A stretch of DNA of 19,700 bases from Candidatus Eiseniibacteriota bacterium (GTDB lineage: Bacteria > Eisenbacteria > RBG-16-71-46): NCBI GenBank assembly GCA_903921835.1, contig CAIXRL010000257.1, positions 1 through 19,700 of the forward strand, written 5' to 3'. Below are positions 7,712-17,200 of this stretch, piece by piece; positions within the stretch are counted from its first letter, which is position 1, and each line of letters opens with the position of its first letter. The notes under the pieces are model-generated. The model made no database searches. It worked only from the letters and a program-made list of their open reading frames with translations, and was not told where the DNA came from. The translations under genes and the position numbers were made by a program.

Positions 7712-10700
7712 GTGTTTGCCGGCCGCGTGACGCGCACAGCGATCTCAAGCCGCCGAGGCAGGGCGCCGTGGATCCTGGTCGCGCTCCTCCTGGGCTACCT
7801 CTCCGGCGGCCCTGTCGGCGCTGCGCGGGCCGCGACCGGGTCGCCTGCGCCTGCCCCGCCTCGCTCCATCCGCGAGATGCTCGACTGCGGTTACGCGCAT
7901 ATGGCGCAGGACGCCTCGCGCGAGATGCTGCGGCGGACCGCCGCCGAGGGCGACTCGTCGGGCGTCGCGGCCGCGATCGAGTACTACCTCGAGGCGAGCC
8001 AGCGCCCGTGGGCCGGCGTGCCGCGCGACGCCGAGGGAAGCGCGCGCCGGCTGCTGCGGCTGCGCCAATCGGGCTCGCCGCCCGACACGGTGGCGATTGT
8101 CACCGCGACGCGGTGGCTGGGCGTGGTGTTGCGCGAGCAGGATGACCTGGTTCACGCGCGCGAGACGCTCGAGGGCACGCTGACCCTGCGGGCGCGCTCC
8201 GACAGCGCCCCGCTGCGCGAGTTCGCGCGGTGCGACTACGAGCTGGCGCTCACGCAGCAGGCGGGGGGTGACAGCCTGGCTGCCGCCGCCAGTGTCACGC
8301 GTGCGGTCGCGGAGTGGGAGCGGACGCCGGGGCCGGACAGCCTGTGGTTGAGTGAATACGAGCGCGTGCTTCGGGCTGCCGCTCTTCGCGACACCGCAGT
8401 GATGGGCGCCATGGGGAGCGCCGTGAGGGAGTGCTCCCGGATCCGTGAGTTCGATGGTGGATGGCTCTCCGGGCCACTGCTCCTGCGCCAGGCGTTGCGG
8501 TCGCTGGAGTCGGTGCGCATGGCCGCCATCGACCGTGTGCAGTTGCGGGTCCTGCTGTATGCGCGGGCGAAGCAGGCCGCGGATTCGCTGCGCGGCACTC
8601 CCCGCGAATCGGAGGCGCTGCAGTGCCTCGCGCGTCTGCAGTGGGAACTCGACCTTGCTGGCACCAGCGACTCCCTGGCCCTCCAGCGGGCTCTCCGGAC
8701 GCGCGAGCAGGAGCTTGGACCCAATGCACCCGATCTCGTCTGGCCTCTCATGAACCTGGGGCGGCGGAGAATGGCCGATTCGATTGCAGCTCCGTGCCTG
8801 CTACGTGCGATCGCAATCGAGTCGGCACGAGCGCTCCCCGATACGACCATCCTGCTCGACGCGATGATCTCGGCTTCCATCGCCCTGAGCGCCGAGTCCG
8901 CTGTGTCTTCCGATCGGGATCGCGCCAGGGTTCTTGGCGATTCGCTCAGCGGGCGCGCATTCGAAATGCTGGCCAGGTATTCGCTGCCCCCCGATCCTGT
9001 GCTTCTCGCGCTGATATCGCTCCTCGGGTCAACGACCGCCGAGCCGTCACAGAACCTCCGAAGGGCCCTGCAAGGCCTGAAGCAACACCCGCTGCCCCAG
9101 GGCGATACGTACGTGTTTGCCCGGTTGTCGGAGGCGGTCATGGAGTTCAAGGCCGGCAATCTCAAGACGGCGATCGGTGTCATGGACAGTTCCCTCGCGG
9201 CCAACGAGGTCCTTCACGGCCCGGAGACACCCGCGCTGCTGGAGGGTCTTCAGTTCCTTGGCGCGATGCAGTTCATCCGGGGCGATCTGATCGAAGCTCG
9301 TGGGAAACTCGAGCGCGGGCTGAAGATCGTGGGTGCCGACCCCGGTTTGACACACGACGAACTGGCGACGGCGATGTTGCCCATGGGTTGGGTGCTGATG
9401 TCGCTGGGGAACTTCGCAGCGGCGGAATCACTCGTGACCCGCGCGCTGCGGCTCGTGGATACCACGGGCGTGGCCGACCCCAACCTCATTCCGTATCTCG
9501 GCTCGCTGGGCGAGACGGTTCGCGATCCGATGATGAAGATTGCGTGTTTCGGGAGAGCGCTTGCCATTCTCGCAGGGCACGGCAATGGCGATTCGGAAAC
9601 CGAGGCCGATCTGCTCGAACGATACGCCACGTGGCTCGACGGGCGGGGCGAGTATCCGCAGGCACGTGACACCTTCGCGCTTGCGCTCACGAAGCGCCGC
9701 GAGAGCGGGCCGAGCTGGACCGACGCCGCGGACATTGTCGGTCTCGCCCACGCCAGCAGCCGCCTCGGGGCCGCCAGGGAAGCCTGTGACAGCGTGGTCG
9801 TGGCGCTGGGCACGCTCGAGCGCGCGCTCGGTTCGGACAGCCCCGCGCTGGTTCCTTACCTCGCCGCGGCGACCGAGATCTTCCTCGCCGCCGGTGACTC
9901 GGCTGTAGCGGCGGGCTATGCGGCCCGCGTCGCGGACCTCGAGCGCGCCGCGCTCGAGGCGACGACGCCCGCTCTGTCCGAGCGCGAGGCCTTGATGTTC
10001 GACGCGCTGCCACGGTCCGGCGTGGACTGGCTGCTCTCGCTGACGGGCCCGCGCGCGGCGCCCCCGGATCGCGGCCGTGCGTGGAATGCGGTGATCGCCT
10101 CGCGCGCGCTGGTGCTCGATGAGATCGCGCGGCGCCATCGCCGCGTGGCCGACGTCGCGCGCCAGCAGCGCGAGCTGACCGCGGCGGCGAAGCAGCTGGC
10201 GACGCTGACCGTGAGCGCCGAGCCCATGGACCCCGTGCGCCGTCGCGTTCTGCTCGGCCAGGCCCGCGACCGCAAGGAGCGCGCCGAGCGCGCGCTGGGT
10301 GCGGCCAGCGCGGACGCCGGGGCGGCTCTCGCGGGACGCCGCACGGACGCGGCGCAGGTCCAGCGTGCCGTGCCCCGGCGCTCGGCGCTCGTTTCGTTCA
10401 GGCGCTACCACCACCTGCGGTTGCGGGACGCGGAGCGCGCGCGGGAGGTTCACGCGGGCCGGGATACGGTGGAGTCCTACGTAGCCTTCGTCGCGCGGGC
10501 CGGGCGCACGGATCCGGATCTGGTTCCGCTCGGGCCGGCTGCCACCGTGGATTCGCTGGTGGCGGCGTGGAGCCGCGAGATCGCGAGCGGACGGTCCGGG
10601 CAGGACGCGCGGGCAGCGGAAGCGCGTTATCGCCCCGTGGCGATGGCCCTGCGCGCGCGCGTCTGGGACCCGGTCGCGGCGCGACTGGACGCGTCGGACA

Positions 10701-11728
10701 CGCTGGTCTTCCTGGTGCCCGACGGCGCGCTGCACCTGGTGAGCTTCCCGACGCTGCCCGCGGCCGACGGCCGCTACCTGGTCGAGTCCGGCCCCGCGCT
10801 GCAGGTGCTGACCACCGAGCGCGACCTGGTGGCGCTGCAGGAGCCCGCGAACACGGGCGCCGGCATGCTGGCGCTGGGGGGCGTGGACTACGACCACGCC
10901 GGTGGTCTGCCGCACCGGCAGCCCGCTCGCGGCGGCGCGAGCCGCACGGCCGCCAGGGCCGCCGCGTACCGTGGCCCGCGCTCGAACTGCGAGACGTTTC
11001 GCTCGCTGCACTTCCTCCCGCTGCCCGGCACGCGTTTCGAGTGCGACGCCATCGTGGCGGACTTCCGCGCCGTGGCGCGCACGGCCGCCTCCGGCGAGAG
11101 GGTGGAGTTGCTGACGGGTGGCGCGGCCGACGAGGCCAGCTTCAAGACGGATGCGCCGGGGCATCGCATCCTGCACCTGGCGACGCACGGCTTCCTGCTG
11201 AGCGGGCGGTGCGGGGCGTCGCCGGGGGCGGCCGCTGGCCCCACGTCCGCGCGCGGTGCCGTCGCACCGGTCGCGGAGGAGGACCGCACCGATCCGCTGC
11301 TGCTCTCGGGCCTGGCGCTGGCGGGCGCCAACAACCGCGACCGGATGCGGGCTCCCGACGCGGAAGACGGCGTGCTCACGGCGGAGGAAGTCGGTGCGCT
11401 CGACCTGTCGGGCGTGGAGTGGGCGGTGCTCTCGGGCTGCGAGACGGGTGCGGGGGAAATCCGGGCGGGCGAGGGTGTGTTCGGGTTGCAGCGTGCGTTC
11501 CGCATCGCGGGTGCGCGCACGCTGGTGATGAGCCTGTGGTCGGTGGGGGACCGGAGCACCGAGGCGTGGATGCAGGTGCTCTACCATGCGAGATTGCGCG
11601 ACCACGCGAGCACTGCGACGGCGGTGCGCACGGCCGCGCGCACGGTGCTCGAGCAGCAACGGCGCCGCGGCGCGGGCACACACCCGTTCTACTGGGGCGC
11701 GTTCGTCGCGGCGGGGGACTGGCGGTGA
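7712..11728 (+). CDS. Exported TPR-like protein with C-terminal CHAT peptidase domain
   Basis: This is a 1338-aa protein. With the GTG start at 7712 it opens with a classic signal peptide: basic n-region (to R17), hydrophobic core ILVALLLGYL, and an AxA-like site near AARA (residues 37-40). A second in-frame GTG at 7727 would also keep most of the signal. No cysteine follows, so it is not a lipoprotein. A long helical region (about 45-880) has degenerate TPR-like pairs, for example DLIEARGKLERGLKI and NFAAAESLVTRALRLVD. The CHAT domain (about 885-1338) has the catalytic histidine H1159 in HLATHGF and cysteine C1243 in LSGCETGAG, and ends HPFYWGAFVAAGDWR. Both catalytic residues are present, so cysteine-protease activity is plausible. 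CHAT peptidases are caspase-like and usually controlled by their TPR scaffold. The kinase gene follows 153 bases later. The substrate is unknown. Confidence 0.92.
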   Translation: MFAGRVTRTAISSRRGRAPWILVALLLGYLSGGPVGAARAATGSPAPAPPRSIREMLDCGYAHMAQDASREMLRRTAAEGDSSGVAAAIEYYLEASQRPWAGVPRDAEGSARRLLRLRQSGSPPDTVAIVTATRWLGVVLREQDDLVHARETLEGTLTLRARSDSAPLREFARCDYELALTQQAGGDSLAAAASVTRAVAEWERTPGPDSLWLSEYERVLRAAALRDTAVMGAMGSAVRECSRIREFDGGWLSGPLLLRQALRSLESVRMAAIDRVQLRVLLYARAKQAADSLRGTPRESEALQCLARLQWELDLAGTSDSLALQRALRTREQELGPNAPDLVWPLMNLGRRRMADSIAAPCLLRAIAIESARALPDTTILLDAMISASIALSAESAVSSDRDRARVLGDSLSGRAFEMLARYSLPPDPVLLALISLLGSTTAEPSQNLRRALQGLKQHPLPQGDTYVFARLSEAVMEFKAGNLKTAIGVMDSSLAANEVLHGPETPALLEGLQFLGAMQFIRGDLIEARGKLERGLKIVGADPGLTHDELATAMLPMGWVLMSLGNFAAAESLVTRALRLVDTTGVADPNLIPYLGSLGETVRDPMMKIACFGRALAILAGHGNGDSETEADLLERYATWLDGRGEYPQARDTFALALTKRRESGPSWTDAADIVGLAHASSRLGAAREACDSVVVALGTLERALGSDSPALVPYLAAATEIFLAAGDSAVAAGYAARVADLERAALEATTPALSEREALMFDALPRSGVDWLLSLTGPRAAPPDRGRAWNAVIASRALVLDEIARRHRRVADVARQQRELTAAAKQLATLTVSAEPMDPVRRRVLLGQARDRKERAERALGAASADAGAALAGRRTDAAQVQRAVPRRSALVSFRRYHHLRLRDAERAREVHAGRDTVESYVAFVARAGRTDPDLVPLGPAATVDSLVAAWSREIASGRSGQDARAAEARYRPVAMALRARVWDPVAARLDASDTLVFLVPDGALHLVSFPTLPAADGRYLVESGPALQVLTTERDLVALQEPANTGAGMLALGGVDYDHAGGLPHRQPARGGASRTAARAAAYRGPRSNCETFRSLHFLPLPGTRFECDAIVADFRAVARTAASGERVELLTGGAADEASFKTDAPGHRILHLATHGFLLSGRCGASPGAAAGPTSARGAVAPVAEEDRTDPLLLSGLALAGANNRDRMRAPDAEDGVLTAEEVGALDLSGVEWAVLSGCETGAGEIRAGEGVFGLQRAFRIAGARTLVMSLWSVGDRSTEAWMQVLYHARLRDHASTATAVRTAARTVLEQQRRRGAGTHPFYWGAFVAAGDWR

Positions 11729-11881
11729 GGGAGGCCCAGTGGCGCCACCCGCACCGGAGCGCCGGCATCCACGTGGCCCGAACACGCCGGGCGCTGACGG
11801 CATCGTAAGGGGGCAACCGTCGTTTTCGCCCCGGCCTGTCCCCTGGTGCCGGCCCCCCCGCTCCGACAAGGTGCCGCGCTC
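11729..11881. other. Spacer between the CHAT and kinase genes
   Basis: This 153-base gap holds no convincing gene or strong terminator. A weak 5-bp stem (11796-11800 with 11817-11821) followed by GTTTT is the only terminator-like element. AAGGTG at 11868-11873 is the probable ribosome site for the kinase, eight bases before ATG 11882. Co-transcription of the two genes is possible but not shown. Confidence 0.4.
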
Positions 11882-14164
11882 ATGGCCCGCCTCGCTCCCG
11901 GAACCTCGCTCGGTCCGTACCAGATCGTCGCGCAGCTCGGCGCCGGCGGCATGGGCGAGGTGTATCGCGCGCACGACACGCGGCTGGGCCGCGACGTGGC
12001 GCTCAAGGTGCTGCCCGAGGCGGTGGCCGCCGATCCCGGGCGGCTGGCGCGCTTCGAGCGCGAGGCGCGCACGGTGGCGGTGCTCAACCATCCGCACATC
12101 GTCACGATTCACTCGATCGAGGAAGCCGGCGCGGTTCGCTTCCTGACCATGGAGCTGGTGGAGGGCGACACGCTCGACCGCCTGCTCACGCCCGCCGGCC
12201 TGCCCGTGCCGCAAGCGCTCGAGTGGGCGCTCGCGATCCTCGACGCGCTCACGGCCGCACACGAGCGCGGCATCGTGCACCGCGACCTGAAACCCGGGAA
12301 CGTGATGATCACGCGCGACGGCCGGGTGAAGGTGCTCGATTTCGGGCTCGCCAGGCTGGACGAAGGCGCTGGTGGGGATTCGGACCCGTCCATGGTGACG
12401 CAGGCGCTCACCGTGCAATCGCCGGTCTCGGCCGAAGGCATGGTGCTGGGCACCGCGCCCTACATGGCGCCCGAGCAGATCCGCGGCGAGAAGGCGGACG
12501 CGCGCGCCGACCTGTTCGCGCTCGGCATCGTACTCTACGAGATGCTCACGGGCCGGCGCCCGTTCGCGGGGCGCACGCTGGCGGACCTGAGTTCCGCCAT
12601 CCTGCGCGACACTCCCGCCAGCGCGCGTTCGCTGCGCAGCGAGATTCCGTTGCCGCTCGACCGCATCGTGGGCCGTTGCCTGGAGAAGGATCGCGAGCGG
12701 CGCTACGCCACGGCGCGCGACGTGCGCGCGGAGCTGGACGCGATCCGCCGCGAGCTGGAGTCGGGCGTGCAGTCCGGCGCCGGCGGCGTGGCCGGCGCGG
12801 CCGCGGTGGCGCCGTCGCTGGCGGTGCTGCCGTTCGCCAACATGAGCGCCGACCCCGAGAACGAGTTCTTCTCCGACGGCCTGACCGAGGAGCTGCTCAA
12901 CGTGCTCGCCCGCAACCCGGGGCTGCGTGTGGTGGGGCGCACGTCATCGTTCGCATTCAAGGGCAGGCAGGAGGACCTGCGCGAGATCGGGCAGAAGCTG
13001 GGCGTGTCCACGCTGCTCGAGGGCAGCGTGCGCAAGGCGGGCAACCGCGTGCGCATCACGGTGCAGCTCGTGAAGGTTTCGGACGGCTTCCACCTGTGGT
13101 CGGAGACGTTCGACCGCGTGCTCGACGACATCTTCGCCGTGCAGGACGAGATCGCGAAGTGCGTCTCGCTGGCCATGAACGTGACGCTGCTCGGCACGCC
13201 GGCCGCCGCGCCCGCGCCGCGCAACGCCGGGACGTACGAGCTGCTGCTGCACGCGGGGCACCTGGCGCAGCAGCAGACCGACGCCACGCTGGCGCGCGCC
13301 GTGGATCTGTACCTCGAGGCGATCGCCAGGGTGCCCGACGACGCGCGTGCCTGGGCGGGCATCGCCTACGCGTACGTGACCCAGTACTACAAGGGCGCGC
13401 ACGACGGCGACCCGGACGCGAAGTACCGCCAGGCGCGCGAGGCGATCGACCGCGCGGTCGCGCTCGACCCGAACCTGCCCGAGGCGTGGGAGACGCTGGC
13501 GATGGTCCTGGGCCCGATCGAGTTCCACTGGGCCGAGTCGCGCGATGCGATCCGCAAGGCGTGCGCGCTGGCGCCCGGGAGCGGGCGCCTGATGATGACG
13601 CTGGCCACGTTCACGGGCGCGCTCGGCGACGTGGCCGAGGCCGTCTCGCTCAGCGAGCGCGCCGTGGCGCTCGACCTGTTGTCCGCCACGACCGTGCTCA
13701 ACCGCGCGCGCATTCTCTACTGGGCGCGCCGCTACGAGGAGTCGGAAGCGGCCTACGTGCGGGCGCTCGAGCTGAGCCCCGGCATCTCCGCCGGCTGGGC
13801 CCAGCTGGCCATGGCCTACGCGCTCATGGGTCGGCTGCCCGAAGCGCTGGCGGCCGCCGCGAAGGAAGCCACTCCCGGCTACCGCCTATGGGCGCAGGGC
13901 ACCGTCCACCAGCTGCTTGGCGACCGCGCGGCCTCCGACGCGGCGCTCGCGGCGCTCATCGCCGAGGGCGAGCACTGGGCATTCCAGGTTCTCTGCGTGC
14001 ACGCCATCCGCGGCGAGATGGACGAAGCGTTTCGCTGGCTGGACAAGGCCCGCGAAGTCCACGACGCCGGCCTGGCGCTCGTGCTCGTCAATCCCGCCCT
14101 GGACGGCATGCGCGCGGACCCGCGCTGGCTGCCGTTCGCGAAGCGCCTGGGGCTGGTGGCCTGA
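11882..14164 (+). CDS. Eukaryotic-type Ser/Thr protein kinase fused to TolB/FlgO-like and TPR regions
   Basis: This is a 760-aa protein. The kinase domain (about 12-285) has the glycine loop GAGGMGEV at 20-27, the ATP lysine K42, the helix-C glutamate E61, HRDLKPGN at 133-140 (catalytic D135), DFG at 153-155 and APE at 196-198. All key residues are intact. The activation segment is rich in Ser/Thr, as expected for autophosphorylation. An Ala/Gly linker (about 296-311) leads to a TolB/FlgO-like domain (312-435: SLAVLPFANMSADPENEFF, DGLTEELLNVL, LEGSVRKAGNRVRITVQLV). This domain often accompanies adenylate cyclases and kinases in soil bacteria. TPR-type repeats fill the C-terminus. No strong transmembrane helix is seen, unlike PknB-type kinases, so it is probably cytoplasmic. 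ATG 11882 is preferred over GTG 11846 because the family usually begins MxxLxPGTxLGPY. Substrates are unknown. Confidence 0.93.
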   Translation: MARLAPGTSLGPYQIVAQLGAGGMGEVYRAHDTRLGRDVALKVLPEAVAADPGRLARFEREARTVAVLNHPHIVTIHSIEEAGAVRFLTMELVEGDTLDRLLTPAGLPVPQALEWALAILDALTAAHERGIVHRDLKPGNVMITRDGRVKVLDFGLARLDEGAGGDSDPSMVTQALTVQSPVSAEGMVLGTAPYMAPEQIRGEKADARADLFALGIVLYEMLTGRRPFAGRTLADLSSAILRDTPASARSLRSEIPLPLDRIVGRCLEKDRERRYATARDVRAELDAIRRELESGVQSGAGGVAGAAAVAPSLAVLPFANMSADPENEFFSDGLTEELLNVLARNPGLRVVGRTSSFAFKGRQEDLREIGQKLGVSTLLEGSVRKAGNRVRITVQLVKVSDGFHLWSETFDRVLDDIFAVQDEIAKCVSLAMNVTLLGTPAAAPAPRNAGTYELLLHAGHLAQQQTDATLARAVDLYLEAIARVPDDARAWAGIAYAYVTQYYKGAHDGDPDAKYRQAREAIDRAVALDPNLPEAWETLAMVLGPIEFHWAESRDAIRKACALAPGSGRLMMTLATFTGALGDVAEAVSLSERAVALDLLSATTVLNRARILYWARRYEESEAAYVRALELSPGISAGWAQLAMAYALMGRLPEALAAAAKEATPGYRLWAQGTVHQLLGDRAASDAALAALIAEGEHWAFQVLCVHAIRGEMDEAFRWLDKAREVHDAGLALVLVNPALDGMRADPRWLPFAKRLGLVA

Positions 14165-14220
14165 CGGCCGCGCCGCGTCCGCCGTCGCGGCGCCGCGTTC
14201 AGGCGTGCGGCGCGCGGCCG
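14165..14220. terminator. GC-rich inverted repeat between convergent genes, likely bidirectional terminator
   Basis: Bases 14165-14173 (CGGCCGCGC) pair perfectly with 14212-14220 (GCGCGGCCG), and three more pairs are possible after a two-base bulge. The enclosed sequence has its own CGCCG-TCG-CGGCG hairpin. The structure fills the 63-base gap between the stops of the kinase gene and the opposite-strand GH94-like gene. No T-run is present. Confidence 0.55.
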
Positions 14221-14227
14221 GCGAGCC

Positions 14228-17200
14228 TCAGGCGCGTTTCGGTTCACCCGGGTCGCAGCAGAGCACGCGCTCGGGAACGCCCACCTCGATCCTCGAGAGG
14301 CCACCCAACCGGCCGAGCAACGCCTGGCTCTCTCCGGGTTCGAGCCGGTTGCCGGGCCTCTCGGTCGGCACGCCGTCGTCTCCGGTGACGCGGATCCACG
14401 CCGCGCGGGAGGTGAGCGTGTACACGACCGGCACCTGGCAGAAGGAGAACGCGAGGGAGCCCGCGGCCACGTCGAACGCCTGCGGCTGTCCCGCGAGGTC
14501 GAAGCCGCGGTACCTGCCGGGCTCGGTGAGGAACTCGTCCCGCCGCAGCAGCACGGGGTCGAAGCTCACGACGCCCTCGCGCACGCACACGCCCAGCTCG
14601 CCGAACCGGGTGAGGATCTCCTCCTTCACCTGGCCGGTCATGCCCGGCTGCTTCGCCCCCCCGTGGCCGGGCGTGTGCGAGTACGGGTCGGCGGGGAAGG
14701 CGCCGAAGTCCGCGGCGGACTTCTCGAATCCCAGCCCGCCCCGGATCCGGTAGTAGTCGCCCGCCAGCGCCGCGCAGAGCGCCGCGTCATCGCCGTCCTC
14801 GCGGGCACGCAGCGTGACCTCCTGCACCGCGAGCAGGAGCTTGGCGACCATGTGCCAGTAGACCGAGCCCAGCCCCTCGTAGGCGTACATCGTCCCGGAA
14901 CGCCCCGTGAAGGTGCGGTGCCGGAAGACCTCCTCGAACAGGTCGAGCAGCAACTGCCGGTCGCGGGCCACGGCGACGGACCACGCCTCGCTCCCCGACA
15001 GCCGGTCCAGCGCCGCGGACAGGTCCGCGGCGTTGCTGAAGTCGGCGTGGAAGCGCAGCGTGCCCTCGGCGTCGCGCTCCAGGATCGACACGTCCTCGGC
15101 CTGGAGCAGCTCGGTGACGAGTGGCACGGCGAGTGCGTGCGCCTCGGGGACGCGGTTGCGATCGAGGAACGCGGGCAGCGGCTTCTCCGGGTACAGCATG
15201 AAGCTGTTCTGATCGGCGCGGTAGAGCGCGCTCGCGAACAGCCCGGGCACCAGCTGCGCGGCCTCCGCGGCGCCCACCAGCCCGGAGCTCAGCGCGGCCA
15301 CCTGGCCCTCGAGCATGAGCCCGAGGGGCCGGACCGTTGCGACGCCCGCGCCGGTCTCGAGCAGGTTGTACGAGTGGTAGAGCCCGTCACTCCTGCGGTT
15401 GGCCAGGATGGCGTGGTCGAGCCACTGGCACGCGATCCGGCAGCAGGCCACGACCTCGCTCGCCTCCACCGGGGTCTTGCCGGAGAAGCCGTGGGCGTAG
15501 ACGCGCTCGCGGTACACCGTGAACGCCTCGCCCAGCTCGTCCATGACCTGCCTGCGCGACACGTCGTCGACCCGCGGGTCGGCCAGCGCGACTCGCCGCA
15601 CCTCGAGGACGCTGGTCACCTGGCGCAGCCAGCGGGCGACCTCCACCGAGACCGGGTGGCTCGTGGATGGCGACTCGCCGAGGAGATCCTCCACGAAGCG
15701 GAGGTAGCGCCGCAGGTAGCACAAGGTCACCACGGACACGCCGCTGCCGACGAGCGCGTTGTTCGCGTCGTTCCATTCCGGCCGCTCGGTGTTCATCCAG
15801 ATCCCGCCGTCGGGTACCAGGCAGGACAGCTTGGAGAGGGCCGGCACGATGAGCTTCTCGAACAGGCTGGCGTGGTGGACGCCACCGTCGGCGCTGCGGA
15901 CCAGCTTGCCGTCGTGCCCGTTCGCCGCCACGCGCTCCGCCACCCTGGCCGCGCGCTCGTTGTCGAAGCGGATCGTGGCGCGCGGGTGCGCCAGCATCCT
16001 GGCGTAGGGTTCGAGCCGGTACGGGACGTCGGCGTAGCCGAAAACTTCCTGGCCCAGCAGTTCCTCGAGACCGCCGGGAACGTGTTGTCGCATGGATTCG
16101 AGGAACTTGAGCAGGTAGACGATCTGGTGATCGCCCCAGTAGCCGATGCCGCTCCACGGGTTCTCGGGATCGAGCACCTCCCAGTCCACTCCATCGCGGG
16201 TGATCCGGTACGGGTTGAAGCCGTCCACGGTCGAGCCGTTGAGGAAGCGGGCGATCACGCCGGGGAGGAATCCCGGGAAGCTCCGCGTCAGCGCCTCCCA
16301 GTTCTGGAACACGTCCCGCCAGTTGCCCTCGAAGCGGAGTGCCTGGCTGCCGTCGCGATTGCGCACGTTGATCGAGAAGCGATTCCACGGCCGGCTGGGA
16401 TCGCCGTGCCGGCGGCCGAAATAGAGCGGCAGGTACTCCAGCCCGAGCCGGCGCAGGTCCGCGTCCCCCGACTGCCCGGCCGCGCGGTGCAGGTCCACGA
16501 CGTCCGGCTCCTCCGGCAGCCGGCTCACGAGGCCCGCGTGGCGCGCCGCGAGTGCCCGGTCGCGGGACCGCAGGAAGGCGGCCAGGTCCGAACGCGGGAA
16601 GGAGTGGTTCTTCACGAACACGCCGCCGCGCAGGTTGTTGAACAGCACGTTGGCGAAGTGGTGGGCGTGGACGTCCGCGCCCCGGGTGAGCTGGATGCCG
16701 TCGGCGCTCCCGACGATGCGCCGCAGGCCGTCGCTCGCGGTGCGCAGCGAGTCCTCGACCCACGCGCCCAGGCCCGCCGGCTCGAGCAGCCGGGCGCGGA
16801 GCCGCGCGATCTGGACGTGGCTGCGGTCCGAGTCGGCGGCGATGTGCCACTCGACGCTCGCGCCGCTTTCCAGCGTCGGCGTCGAGGTCACCAGGTAGTT
16901 CCCGCGCCGCCCAGTCAGAACGCCTTCCTCGCACACGGGCTCGCCCCTGCGGAAGGCCTGCAGCGCACCCGCCGACAGCGCCACCCGGAGCTGGGGCAGG
17001 CCGTGACACCACACCGTGCTGGCGCGCAGCTCCTCCGCCGGCTCGGGCCGGTCGCTCACCTTGGAGGTCAGCGAGAAGATCCCGAGCCGGGATTCCCGGT
17101 CCACGTCCACGCGCTTGTACGCGTCCACCAGGCAGCTCGATTGCTGGTAGAGCCGGATGGGCGCCCCGCTCGGCAGGACGTTGCGCAGGCCGTCCAGCAG

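Noticed and set aside
11796..11826. Terminator between the CHAT and kinase genes
   Set aside because: The stem is only 5 bp with a 16-base loop before GTTTT, too weak to call a terminator.
9428..12418. 996-codon minus-strand frame opposite the CHAT and kinase genes
   Set aside because: The translation is rich in Arg, His and Gln with no domain, and the plus strand carries clear catalytic motifs over the same bases.
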